A DNA stretch of 64,000 nucleotides from Paenibacillus macquariensis (GTDB lineage: Bacteria; Bacillota; Bacilli; Paenibacillales; Paenibacillaceae). This document shows, piece after piece, positions 52,070 through 62,100 of the stretch. The stretch is taken from positions 62,001 to 126,000 of the forward strand of contig NZ_FTNK01000009.1 in the NCBI RefSeq assembly GCF_900156375.1, written 5' to 3'. The notes beneath the pieces were generated by a model. That model did no database searches, was not told where the DNA came from, and worked only from the letters and a program-made list of their open reading frames with translations. The position numbers and the translations under genes are program-made. Position 1 is the stretch's first letter, and each line of letters opens with the position of its first letter.

Positions 52070-53152
52070 ATGGAATCCAACATACTACTAGATCTAAAAA
52101 ATGTGAATAAAGTGTTCGGTAATAACCACGTCCTGAAAAATATAAACTTACAGATTGAACGAGGGAAGTTCATCACCTTCCTAGGTCCGAGCGGCTGCGG
52201 CAAGACAACATTACTTCGGTCTATCGCAGGTTTCTACACGGTCGACGAGGGTGAGGTATGGATTGATGGGAAGCTAGTGAACGACTTGCCGCCTTACAAA
52301 CGGGGTACGCCGATGGTGTTTCAGGAATATGCACTCTTCCCGCATATGACGGTATTTGATAATATTGCCTATGGGCTAGATATTAAGAAACGACCTGAAG
52401 CGGAAGTGCAACAACGAGTTAAGGATGTTATGGCTCAGGTTAAATTAACTGGACTTGAAGAGCGTTATCCCCATGAAATGTCAGGGGGTCAACAGCAACG
52501 TGTAGCGATGGCCCGTGCCCTAGTCATGAACTCACCGATTATTCTTCTGGATGAGCCGCTCAGTAACCTTGATGCTAAATTACGTGAAGAGGTACGGGTT
52601 GAACTACGTGCTATTCAGCAGGAGCTTGGACTCACCGTAATCTATGTAACACATGATCAGTTGGAAGCTTTATCGATGTCAGATCAGATCGTGGTCTTTA
52701 ATAAAGGGGCGATAGATCAATACGGTACACCGCATGAAATTTACTATGAACCACGTACGCAATATGTAGCTGACTTTATTGGGACTACTAATTTCATAGA
52801 GGCAGTAGTTATGCAAAATAAAGGTGGTAAGGCGATAGTTCGCTATGGTCAAGCGGGAGATAACGTTACGATTGCTACGGACGAGAAGTTGACGGAGGGT
52901 GAGGAAGTTCTTCTGAGTGTTCGCCCAGAGTCATTACGTCTAAATCAGCCTGAAGTGGGAGAGTTTCACGTCTTCGGAGTCGTCAAATCGTCGATGTTCC
53001 TAGGGGAGAAGGAGCGATACTTCTTAGCTGATCAGTCCGGGAAGGAATGGATTGTGGATGCCTATGATATTGGTCAGAAGACTTTTGAAGGTCAAGTCCA
53101 AATGAGTGCAGCGGCTGATAAAATCCATATTATAAAAAAGAATAAAGAATAA
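52070..53152 (+). CDS. ABC transporter ATP-binding protein (PotA/FbpC-like)
   Basis: The 360-residue protein has Walker A G-P-S-G-C-G-K-T-T, signature M-S-G-G-Q-Q-Q-R and Walker B I-I-L-L-D-E-P-L-S-N-L-D, followed by a C-terminal TOBE-type domain. The ATG at 52070 follows AAGGAGTGGG. The end of the gene runs into a 7-bp tandem repeat that contains the stop codon. Confidence 0.93.
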   Translation: MESNILLDLKNVNKVFGNNHVLKNINLQIERGKFITFLGPSGCGKTTLLRSIAGFYTVDEGEVWIDGKLVNDLPPYKRGTPMVFQEYALFPHMTVFDNIAYGLDIKKRPEAEVQQRVKDVMAQVKLTGLEERYPHEMSGGQQQRVAMARALVMNSPIILLDEPLSNLDAKLREEVRVELRAIQQELGLTVIYVTHDQLEALSMSDQIVVFNKGAIDQYGTPHEIYYEPRTQYVADFIGTTNFIEAVVMQNKGGKAIVRYGQAGDNVTIATDEKLTEGEEVLLSVRPESLRLNQPEVGEFHVFGVVKSSMFLGEKERYFLADQSGKEWIVDAYDIGQKTFEGQVQMSAAADKIHIIKKNKE

Positions 53153-53173
53153 AGAATAAAGAATAAAGAATAA
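53137..53173 (+). repeat. Five tandem copies of a 7-bp unit at the end of the ATPase gene
   Basis: AAGAATA is repeated five times; the ATPase stop codon lies inside the array. Copy number changes would alter the spacer to the next gene. Confidence 0.9.
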
Positions 53174-53283
53174 ACTGAAATAGTAGCTCGAAAAAGGAGA
53201 ACAATCGTTTTCCTTTTTTGGCGTATATGAAGGAAGAAAAAAAGGGCGGCTATAGGCTTAGTAAACGGGAGGGGACATGTGAT

Positions 53284-54300
53284 TTGAGAAGTAGAAGCAT
53301 AATTATTACGATGGTAGTAGCAGCCGTTCTTGTTCTTATATTGTATTATCCCGGTAAGCAAAGCAATCAGCCGCTCAAGGTATATGTGATTTTTCAGGAG
53401 GATGAGGCACGTATTCTACTGGAGAAATTTAAGAAAGAGACCGGTCAGTCCTACGAGGTCATTCGGATGTCGGGTGGAGAGGCGAGTTATCATCTGTTGC
53501 AGATGAATAAGACGGGTATTGATGTCGTCCTCGGGGGACCGGCTGACCTTCATGAGCAGCTTAAGAAGAATGGGAAATTAATTCGATATTCATCGCGTAT
53601 GGTTGATAAGATACCTGGAATATACAAAGATAAGGACGGTTACTGGACCGGAATGTATATGGGTGCACTGGCCATCGGTGTGAACGAGCAAGTATGGAAG
53701 CAGGATCCTTTGCTTGCGACTTTAGCGCTGCCGGAGCGATATGAAGACCTGCTAAGGCCAGAGCTCAAGGGGAAAATAGAAATTCCCGATCCCGAAACTT
53801 CTGGAACGGGATATACATTACTAGCTTCACTTGCGCAGGAGCGCGGTGAGGAGAAGGCTGTTGAACTTATGCACGCACTAAAGATACAAAGTTCGTCGAC
53901 GACATTCTCCGGAATTAGCTCTGCACAGCGACTTGCAGTAGGAGAGGTCGCTGCGGTCGTTAGCTTCATGGGAGATCAGCTTCGCTTCACGAATTCAGGA
54001 TATGCCATTTATTCTTCTATCCCTCCGCAGGCAGGTTGGGAGATTGGGGCTGTATCCATCTTGAAGAGTGGAGATAATAAGGCTGCTGCGAAGCAACTCG
54101 TGGATTTCGTGCTGTCGAGCGATGCACAGACAGATTACATGAATTCAGCTTTCTCTTTACCTGTGCTTCCCAACATTAAGGTCCATCCATTGCTTGCTTC
54201 TGTTAAGCTGGAAAAGTTGCTGACGACATACCGCTTCGACATCGCTGCTGAGCACCGGGATACCCTGCTCTCAAGGTGGCGCGTCGTGAATGAACATTAG
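53284..54300 (+). CDS. Second AfuA-like substrate-binding protein, membrane-anchored
   Basis: The 338-residue protein is a paralogue of the binding protein at 49267 (shared V-Y-x-I-F-Q-E-x-E-A-R, G-G-P-A-D, G-Y-W-T-G-M-Y, D-P-E-T-S-G-T). It also has an N-terminal hydrophobic helix without a lipobox. TTG 53284 is chosen because GGGAGGGGA lies eight bases upstream; the ATG at 53227 has no ribosome site nearby. It may serve as a second binder for the same permease or as the sensor input for the two-component system. It ends the operon. Confidence 0.8.
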   Translation: MRSRSIIITMVVAAVLVLILYYPGKQSNQPLKVYVIFQEDEARILLEKFKKETGQSYEVIRMSGGEASYHLLQMNKTGIDVVLGGPADLHEQLKKNGKLIRYSSRMVDKIPGIYKDKDGYWTGMYMGALAIGVNEQVWKQDPLLATLALPERYEDLLRPELKGKIEIPDPETSGTGYTLLASLAQERGEEKAVELMHALKIQSSSTTFSGISSAQRLAVGEVAAVVSFMGDQLRFTNSGYAIYSSIPPQAGWEIGAVSILKSGDNKAAAKQLVDFVLSSDAQTDYMNSAFSLPVLPNIKVHPLLASVKLEKLLTTYRFDIAAEHRDTLLSRWRVVNEH

Positions 54301-54327
54301 AGCTGCGATTGTAAATGTAAGAGTGAT

Positions 54328-54375
54328 AAGAAGCAAAAACTCCAGTACCCTTTCGGTCTGGAGTTTTTGCTTCTT
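54328..54375. terminator. Bidirectional terminator between ABC operon and bceB
   Basis: AAGAAGCAAAAACTCCAG pairs with CTGGAGTTTTTGCTTCTT. It ends both converging transcripts and is the intact relative of the copy at 45914-45956. Confidence 0.93.
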
Positions 54376-54380
54376 TCTTA

Positions 54381-56327
54381 TTATAGTGCTTCTTTAATCA
54401 CTTTCTTGTAATAAAAGACGGATAGTATTCCGAAGATGGAGTACAGTGCTGTATACAGTATCATCACTATTATCATCGGTGTCCACAGCTCATTACCAAA
54501 TAAGAACCCTCCCGACTGAACTGCAAAGTAACTATGAAGTAACCCAACGACCAACGGAATTCCGAAATTAAAAAGTTGTTTCACTTGGATCCCTTTTAAC
54601 AAATCGCCTTGCGTGAAACCGAGCTTTCTAAGAATGGTATAGTTGGACTTCTCATCTTCACATTCATCCATTTGTTTGAAGTACAGAATACATCCGGATG
54701 TAATTAGAAAGGTTAGTCCCAGGAAAGCCACGATAAACATGATCAGTCCCATGTTTTGTTTCTGTTGGGTCATCATTTCAAGTTGAGAATCATAATCCTT
54801 ATTCTTACTGAAACCCAGTTCGCGGAAAATGTCATCTGCTTTTTTAATATTAGAGCGATCTTTCAAGTCAATTCCGATATAAATCGAGGACTTTTTTTGA
54901 ATGGATGGATTGATGTCATTCTTCAATCGTTCGAATACCGTTTTGTCTACAATAGCAACGGGTATGCCGCCATCCGTGAAATACCATGAGACAACCGTAT
55001 CCTTGTTTAAACCAATAAATTGTTGCGGAATGACCTCGTGTTGACCCTTCAATTCAATGGATCCAGTTTTTTTCAGAGACATAAATTTCTGTAGCATATT
55101 ACTATATCCCGTAAGGAGGGTTTCGTTCGCAGACACCTGAATACCTTCAACGGAATCTTCACTAATCACAGGCAGAGCCACGCTTTTCGTATCTATATTC
55201 AATCCTTCCGTGAGTCTATCTATTACGTTCTCCATATTTACATTGACCTGAATGACATCAATCACTGTTTCGGTATACAACATTTTATTGGCGGTTAAGG
55301 CTGCTTTGAATTTCGTTGCATCTTGGATATTGGTCATTGCAAAATCTGCTGGGACAGAGGTTTTGGCTGTTTGTTCTGCAGAGTAGTATGAGATGTAACT
55401 TAAGGATAATAAACCAATGGCAAGTGCAGATACGGTCGTAATAATGGTTAGCAATACGGCATTCGATTTCATTCGAAACATAATGGAGGAGAGGGACAAT
55501 ACTTCATTAATGTTTAAGTAACCATTTTTATTTTTTCGTATGATATTAAATACGAAACGGACAGACCCCTTATAGAAAAGATACGTTCCAATGATGACGG
55601 ATGCCAGAATAACGATCATAGCAACAAATAGTTCGTTCATCTTGGTGAAGTCGCCACTAAATAATTTCGATGAAATATAATAGCCTAGTAGGATCAACAG
55701 GATGCCAAGTAAGCCGATGATCATTTCAATAAAGGACACTTTTTTCACTTTGCCTTCGGTCACAGAAGTCACTCTGAACAATGAGAGAATACTCTGCCTT
55801 TTGATAAACAAATAATTCATCAACATGATAAAGAGATAGATTACGAAGAATACAATCAGTGTCTGAAAGAGTGCTTCATAAGAAAAATGTAGTCTTGCTA
55901 TACCTTCGACGCCGATCGTTTTAAATAGAGCCATGATAATTAATTTCGAAACAGAAAATCCGAGAAAGATCCCAACCATCAATGATCCGAAATACAGGAT
56001 GAAGTTCTCAGCGCTCAGGATTCGAAATATTCTGTTCTTGGTCATCCCAATTAATTGAAATAAGCCAATTTCTTTACTACGTCTCTTAATAAAGATGTTA
56101 TTTGCATATAAAAGAAAGATAGAAACGATAGCCACAAGTAAGACGGATGCTGCTTTAATCGCAGCGGCTCCTTTTACAGACCCTTTGGTAGCATCCATAG
56201 AGGGATCGAATTGCAATGTGACGAATGCGAAGTAGAGGGCGGAGCTAAAGATTAAGGCAAATACATACAGGTAATAATTTTTCAGATTCTTCCTCAGATT
56301 ACGAAACATGAGTTGATTAATACTCAT
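54381..56327 (-). CDS. bceB: BceB-type peptide-antibiotic resistance ABC permease
   Basis: The 648-residue permease has about ten helices and a large extracellular domain between helices 7 and 8 (about residues 305-525), the hallmark of BceB-type transporters that act on bacitracin and similar peptides and also signal to the BceS kinase. The start is [18 protein letters not shown], as in this family. It overlaps the ATPase gene by 11 bases. A remnant of the 3' end of a gene like this is found 8.4 kb away. The symbol follows the whole four-gene module. Confidence 0.9.
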   Translation of the reverse strand: MSINQLMFRNLRKNLKNYYLYVFALIFSSALYFAFVTLQFDPSMDATKGSVKGAAAIKAASVLLVAIVSIFLLYANNIFIKRRSKEIGLFQLIGMTKNRIFRILSAENFILYFGSLMVGIFLGFSVSKLIIMALFKTIGVEGIARLHFSYEALFQTLIVFFVIYLFIMLMNYLFIKRQSILSLFRVTSVTEGKVKKVSFIEMIIGLLGILLILLGYYISSKLFSGDFTKMNELFVAMIVILASVIIGTYLFYKGSVRFVFNIIRKNKNGYLNINEVLSLSSIMFRMKSNAVLLTIITTVSALAIGLLSLSYISYYSAEQTAKTSVPADFAMTNIQDATKFKAALTANKMLYTETVIDVIQVNVNMENVIDRLTEGLNIDTKSVALPVISEDSVEGIQVSANETLLTGYSNMLQKFMSLKKTGSIELKGQHEVIPQQFIGLNKDTVVSWYFTDGGIPVAIVDKTVFERLKNDINPSIQKKSSIYIGIDLKDRSNIKKADDIFRELGFSKNKDYDSQLEMMTQQKQNMGLIMFIVAFLGLTFLITSGCILYFKQMDECEDEKSNYTILRKLGFTQGDLLKGIQVKQLFNFGIPLVVGLLHSYFAVQSGGFLFGNELWTPMIIVMILYTALYSIFGILSVFYYKKVIKEAL

Positions 56328-57078
56328 TCTGCACCCCGCCTAACACACCTTGGGTTTTCATAATGTCCTTAAAGAACGTCTGTCTTGTTTCTTCACCTTT
56401 ATTTAACTGCGTATAGATTTGTCCATCTTTTATAAAGATCACTCGACTGCAATAACTAGCGGCCACCGGATCATGAGTAACCATAACAATCGTTGCTTTT
56501 CGTTTCTGATTGAGTTCACTTAGTTTGTTCAACAGGTCGGAGGCGGATTTAGAATCAAGGGCACCCGTCGGTTCATCGGCAAAAATAATGCTAGGTTCGT
56601 GAATAAAAGCTCGTGCAGCTGAGGTGCGTTGTTTCTGACCCCCGGAAATTTCATTTGGATATTTATTCTTCAGATCAGCAATCCCCAGTTCAGTCGCTAG
56701 AGTCTGGAATCGTTGATCAGCTTCTTTCTTAGGTGTCTTTGTAATCGATAATGGGAGAAGGATATTTTCCTTAACGGTCAGCGTATCTAATAAGTTATAT
56801 TCCTGAAAAATAAAACCTAAATGATTCTTACGGAATTCAGCCAATTGCTTTTCCTTCATGCCGGAAATCTCTTTGCCTTCAATCTTAATCGAACCATCGC
56901 TGATCTTATCTATCGAGGAAAGGACGTTAAGTAATGTCGTCTTTCCTGAACCAGATGCACCCATGATACTAACAAATTCCCCTTCTTCAATGCTCATATC
57001 CAGACCACTTAATACAGATTGTTTGTTGAATTTGTTGCCATAACTCTTATGGATTTTAGTTGCTTCTAGAATAACCAT
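56317..57078 (-). CDS. bceA: BceA-type ABC transporter ATP-binding protein
   Basis: The 253-residue ATPase has Walker [10 protein letters not shown], signature I-S-G-G-Q-K-Q-R and Walker [13 protein letters not shown] in the MacB/BceA style. It works with the BceB permease in moving or freeing the target of cell-wall peptides. It starts about 105 bases after the kinase gene, behind a BceR-type operator and a poor -35 box, as expected for an activator-dependent promoter. Confidence 0.92.
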   Translation of the reverse strand: MVILEATKIHKSYGNKFNKQSVLSGLDMSIEEGEFVSIMGASGSGKTTLLNVLSSIDKISDGSIKIEGKEISGMKEKQLAEFRKNHLGFIFQEYNLLDTLTVKENILLPLSITKTPKKEADQRFQTLATELGIADLKNKYPNEISGGQKQRTSAARAFIHEPSIIFADEPTGALDSKSASDLLNKLSELNQKRKATIVMVTHDPVAASYCSRVIFIKDGQIYTQLNKGEETRQTFFKDIMKTQGVLGGVQNEY

Positions 57079-57113
57079 CTTGACACACTCCCTTTTGCTT
57101 TCTCAATAACCTT

Positions 57114-57119
57114 AGTATA
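57114..57119 (-). promoter_or_regulatory. -10 box of the bceAB promoter
   Basis: On the minus strand TATACT lies about 50 bases downstream of the BceR-type operator; no good -35 box is placed 17 bases before it, consistent with need for an activator. Confidence 0.55.
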
Positions 57120-57170
57120 AAAGGGTTTGCCTTATCTATCCTGCGATTGAGCGAACAAAACAACGAAGCA

Positions 57171-57188
57171 TGTGACATTGTTGTCACA
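57171..57188 (-). promoter_or_regulatory. BceR-type operator upstream of bceAB
   Basis: TGTGACA and TGTCACA form a perfect inverted repeat with a 4-base spacer, like the BceR binding sites known in B. subtilis. It overlaps the last codons of bceS. Confidence 0.85.
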
Positions 57189-58188
57189 CGCTTGTGATAC
57201 GTACGAATTCATTTTTTTGTGGAAAAGTTAATGTTACGATCGTACCGATTTCAAGTGCTGATTCCACATGGATATGTATGAGTAATGACTGTGCTGCTTT
57301 CTTGGCTAAGTATAGCCCCATGCCTGTTGCAGCAGTGTCTTGATGCATGGTTGTGGATGTAAATCCTCTATCAAAAATACGTGATAGATCCTTGGGGTCA
57401 ATACCGCGCCCACAATCTTTCACTTCAAGGATAGTCTGATCCTCATGCTGATAACTGCTAATCGTGATATCGGAGGCTTGGCTATATTTCACGGCATTTG
57501 TTAAGAGTTGACGTAAGATAAAAGCCAGCCATTTGGCATCACTAAGCACTTCTGCTACTTGTATGTCGATATCAAACCCGATGCCTTTGTGGATACACCA
57601 TGATTGTAACGTCTTAATTTCATCGAAAATAATCACTTCTAAATCGGTAAGTTCAATATACAAATCATTCTCAATAAAGGGTATACGTCTTTGATGGAGC
57701 TGTTGGTCAAGCAGGAGATGGATTCGAAGCCACTCATAGGTTAGATGAGTCTTCATGGTCTCGTCGTCTATGCGGTCAATCATTAAATGCATGGCTGTAA
57801 GTGGCGTTTTCACTTCATGAATCCAAGCGAGCAAGTCATCTTTCTCTTGCTCTAACGTCATAAGATTATGTGAAGCCGTCTGTCTTAGCAGTTCGGTTTG
57901 GTTCGTCATACTGGTTTCAATGATTTGTTCAAAGGGACTTTCGGGTCCTGCTATACTCGTTAAATCAAGATTGTTATCCCGTGCTTCTAGACTTCTATAA
58001 AATTTCGTCTCTTTACTGTAGCGAATAACGAAGAAGATCGAAAAAAGGATCATCGATAAAAAGACTAAATAGAGCATGGACTCTAGGGGGATCGTCGGAT
58101 CAACGAAAGTGACAAATAGGATCAATAGTTGCTGTGCTATAAATAGCATGATCCAGCTGCGTCTTTCCGTGACATACTTTTTAATCAT
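57184..58188 (-). CDS. bceS: BceS-type intramembrane-sensing histidine kinase
   Basis: The 334-residue kinase starts M-I-K-K-Y-V-T-E-R-R-S-W, like B. subtilis BceS. It has two helices joined by a very short outer loop (V-D-P-T-I-P), so it cannot bind peptides itself and senses through the BceAB transporter. The H-box is W-I-H-E-V-K-T-P-L-T-A, followed by N- and G-boxes. The ATG at 58188 overlaps the regulator stop (ATGATTAA). Longer in-frame versions start inside bceR and are unlikely. Confidence 0.92.
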   Translation of the reverse strand: MIKKYVTERRSWIMLFIAQQLLILFVTFVDPTIPLESMLYLVFLSMILFSIFFVIRYSKETKFYRSLEARDNNLDLTSIAGPESPFEQIIETSMTNQTELLRQTASHNLMTLEQEKDDLLAWIHEVKTPLTAMHLMIDRIDDETMKTHLTYEWLRIHLLLDQQLHQRRIPFIENDLYIELTDLEVIIFDEIKTLQSWCIHKGIGFDIDIQVAEVLSDAKWLAFILRQLLTNAVKYSQASDITISSYQHEDQTILEVKDCGRGIDPKDLSRIFDRGFTSTTMHQDTAATGMGLYLAKKAAQSLLIHIHVESALEIGTIVTLTFPQKNEFVRITSV

Positions 58189-58876
58189 ATCCATTTGCCT
58201 CTTCGAAAGCCATATAACCTTGTCCAACTTTCGTTTCAATGAAAGATCCTAATCCAATCTCATCAAGTCTCTTTCGTAGACGATTAACGTTGACGGTGAG
58301 GGTATTATCACTAACAAAACGTTTGTCATCCCACAAGCTATTGATTAACTCCTCACGGCTTACGATCTTATTTTTCTGCTCGATGAGCATTTTTAATACG
58401 AAAATTTCATTCTTCGTCAGTTCAATCGATCCAGTGTCATTGGTGACTATATTTCGTTCATAATCGACCGTTGCACCGCACCATGTCTTGAGCTCGATGA
58501 CGTCCGTATTGTAATTGTATACGCGTCGAAGTGTCGCTTGTACTTTGGCAATGAGTACATCGAAATGAAAAGGCTTCTGGATATAATCATCTGCCCCAAG
58601 CTGCATAGCCATGACGATATCTGTCGGGTGATCACGAGAGGATAAGAATATAATTGGAATGTTTGAATGAGACCGGATCATTCTACACCAATGAAAGCCA
58701 TCGAATTTAGGCAACTGAATGTCTATAACGACTAAGTCAGGTTTGATTTCTGTGAATTCTTGAATCACTTTACTGAAATCGGAAATCCCATACACATCAT
58801 AGGACCATTGCGATAATCTATCTTTGATCTCATGAAATAACGTAGTGTCATCTTCAACTAATAGGAGTTTAAACAA
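58181..58876 (-). CDS. bceR: BceR-type response regulator
   Basis: The 231-residue protein is very close to B. subtilis BceR as I remember it: I-Q-L-P-K-F-D-G-F-H-W-C-R with the phospho-acceptor Asp just before, S-S-R-D-H-P, Q-K-P-F-H-F-D-V-L-I, and the winged helix R-F-V-S-D-N-T-L-T-V-N-V-N-R-L-R. It should bind the operator at 57171-57188 and activate bceAB in response to peptide stress. The promoter region contains a palindrome at 58905-58917. Confidence 0.93.
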   Translation of the reverse strand: MFKLLLVEDDTTLFHEIKDRLSQWSYDVYGISDFSKVIQEFTEIKPDLVVIDIQLPKFDGFHWCRMIRSHSNIPIIFLSSRDHPTDIVMAMQLGADDYIQKPFHFDVLIAKVQATLRRVYNYNTDVIELKTWCGATVDYERNIVTNDTGSIELTKNEIFVLKMLIEQKNKIVSREELINSLWDDKRFVSDNTLTVNVNRLRKRLDEIGLGSFIETKVGQGYMAFEEANGYD

Positions 58877-58904
58877 TTGGGTTCACCACACTTTTAGATT
58901 ATTT

Positions 58905-58917
58905 TACAATAATTGTA
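58905..58917. promoter_or_regulatory. Palindrome in the bceR / SLH-protein intergenic region
   Basis: TACAAT-A-ATTGTA is a perfect palindrome about 30 bases before bceR. The 258-base gap between bceR and the large SLH gene shows no other gene; a clear promoter for the SLH gene was not recognised. Confidence 0.35.
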
Positions 58918-59134
58918 TAGGAAAACCTGTGTGTAAGCTAGGTAAGGTATTGAGAATATGAGAAGAAGTCCATGACTGTCAATTATTAGCGGATATGATC
59001 GTTATGATTGTCGAATTGTTGAGAAATTGTATAGAACGTTCTGCTTTAATGGATAAGTATGGAAAAGTCAGAAGGGTTTGTACAAAAGTGATGTTTCATG
59101 TTGTTCAATAAAGTGAATTAAAGGGGAGTAAGTG

Positions 59135-62100
59135 ATGAGGAATCAAGATGTAGGTATACAAGTTAGAAGACAAGATTGGGGTAAGAAATTGACCATGCTT
59201 ATGTTGGCTCTTCTCATAGCTACAGGGCAATGGATGATCGGGTTATCTCCAGCAGAGGCGGCAGTTGAGGCAAGTGGATCCACTTACTTTACCGACACGG
59301 ATAATTGGGGCGGTGGCGCCGGATCATCCACAGCTGACGATGATATGGATATCAGTATTAAAAATCAAAATAAAACGACAGCGGATAATTACGCCAAGTA
59401 TCCTGTCGAATTCAAAATCACGAATGTGGATAGGCTTCCGACAAAGAGCGCACAGTTGTTGATTCGTGCGAATGATGTGGATGAGTATATTGAAAAGGTA
59501 CCGGGGAATGGAGAATGGGATCGTGTCTATTTCTCCTCGAATCCTTCTGATATAGCACTCGGCGCATCGTATACGCCTTGGCAGACAACTTCTACATGGA
59601 CTAAGAATATTCAAGATTCGAAGGTTGGCGTTAATGGCCAAGATTATATGAAGGAGATTACCGAAGGGGCTTATCTTGGTGCACTCTCGGGTCAGGACTC
59701 AAGTTGGAACACGTCCGTTCTGACATTCAAACCAGACGAATGGAAGCGAATTGCATTAGGAGATAATTATGTCGGTGTGTCAATTCATCACTATTATCAA
59801 GATACACGCACAGGAACTGGATCCGCTCTAGCAAATACCAATTGGACTATGAAAGTGGACTGGGGCCAGCTTGTAATAGATGGTGGGATTCGCAAGACGG
59901 GTGAAATCACCGAAGCGGGCTTGAAGGTTGAGAATGGCAAAGTGACGATCGATACAAGCTTCATTCCTAAAGTGGCGGGTAACAACTTCGCTATGGAAGT
60001 AAACGTCATTGAGAAGACGCTTGTGAACGGACAAGTTGTGGAAAGAAACGTCGGTCTGGACAAGAAGTTTTTTGACAAGCCTACAGAAGGCCAAGAGGTA
60101 GATTGGAATAAGATTGTCCTTACCGACTCAGGTATCAATCCTTCTAAGGAATATGTAGTTAATATTATTTTGTTTGACGATCGTGGCAACGGGGTGGAAC
60201 TTGAAAAATATACAAATCCCGGAGAAGCGCAGCATGTTGTTACATTCTCTACGCATGACCCGATTGTAAAGGACATCAGTAAGTCAGGACTGCGTTCAGA
60301 TCCGACTGAGTTTACTGCGAAGGACTTCAAGGATAAATACTTGATGGTTAATGGGAATGCAGCTAATGGAGATAATCTCGAATCGGTGAAGATCATCACA
60401 CTTCCTGATCCAACCAAAGGGGTATTGGAGCTTGATGGCAGTCTTGTTACTGCAGGTCAGAAGATCCCGGTTGGCGAGCTAGGTAAATTGGCCTTCGTTC
60501 CTGTAACTGGAGGGTTCGATGGTACAATCGATTTCTTATGGAATGGATATAACGGAACGATATTTGCACCAGCAGATGCGAAGGTTACGGTGAATAGTTC
60601 CCCAGAAGTGAAGGATATTAGCGTGTTTATGAAGATTGGGGATCCACTGTTCCCATTTACAGGCACGAATGACTTCATACCGAATTATGTAGATCCTGGT
60701 AGCGAACCTTTAGCCACCGTGAAGATTGTGACGTTGCCTGATCCGTTAAAGGGTAAGCTAGTCCTTGATGATGGCGCGGGTGGAGTAACAGATGTCACCG
60801 TGAATCAATTGATCGACGTTAGTGACCTAACGCACCTGAAATTCATCCCTATTCCAGGTGTAACGGGCGAAGTGACGTTCGAATGGAATGGTTCAGATGG
60901 CTTACAGTATGCAGTTAAAGATAAGACGATTACGATTACAATTAATACACCGCCTGTTGTAGGTATTGTCATGAAATCTGGTGTGGAAGGGTCAGCGATC
61001 GGATTCGCGGCTAATAATTTTGCGTTGGCGCCAGCCTATACAGACACAGATCTAGATGAACTGACCGAAGTAAGAATCGATCTACCATCAGACTTTGCGC
61101 TTAGCGGTAAGCTGGGGTATGCAACGGTAACCGGCACGGTTTATTACAAGCCGGGCGAATCAGTTACACTTAAAGTAGCAGAACTGAATAACTTAGTCTT
61201 CGAACCAGCGCTGGGATTGACCCCAGGAATCAATGTAGAATTCCCTTGGGTTGGATCCGACGGTATGCATTTCTCGGACAATCTAGGTAAGGTCATCATT
61301 TCATACAAAAAGCTACCGATCGCCGAGCCAAATGTATATAACGAAGAAGAAGGCGTATCATCCATTCTTATCGTTCTTGAAGGAAATAGCAGTGGCACCG
61401 TCACTGGGGTGACGTATGATAGCATCGTTACGGACCCGCTGAAGGGTGTTTTAACTCAAGATCCTACGGATCCCAATGGACTAACATGGACTTATATACC
61501 TAACATCGACTTTCAATTAGGAACGGACAGCTTCACATATACGGTACGAGACGAGAAGGGTAATGTTAGCGCACCCGTTGAAATTACTATTCACATTAAT
61601 AAGGCGCTAGATGGATGGGTGGGTAACAAGGGACAAGGTGATCCTACGATTGTGAAAGCCATCCCAGGTCAACCCCTTAAGCTCTCCGCATTAAGTACAC
61701 AATCAGCGGATGGGGTGACAGCGTTAATCTCTGGTGTAGAAGTGCCCTTAATGTTAATGAATTCGTCAACGTGGGCAACAGACGGATATAAGCAATGGGA
61801 GAATATGACGTTCATATTGCCATCTAACACGGCAACAGGACAACATACGGTGTCATTCGTTGCTGTAAATGGAACGGGTGACGTTCTACAGACAGAGTCA
61901 GCATCTAAGTTAATTGATAACAACTTCCAAGTTACGGGAGCAAGCCTATCACTTACGGCAAATCCAGAGAAAATAGTAGGCGATGGTCATTCAACAACTG
62001 ATATAAAAGCTTTGCTGCTTGATGAGAATGGTGTTCCAATTGTAGGTGTTGAAGTTGTCTTTACTGCTCCTGAGGGTAGCTTTGTTGGACCGAACCATGC

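Noticed and set aside
59797..60417. A 206-codon minus-strand frame
   Set aside because: It is opposite the large SLH gene and lacks a ribosome site and any domain.
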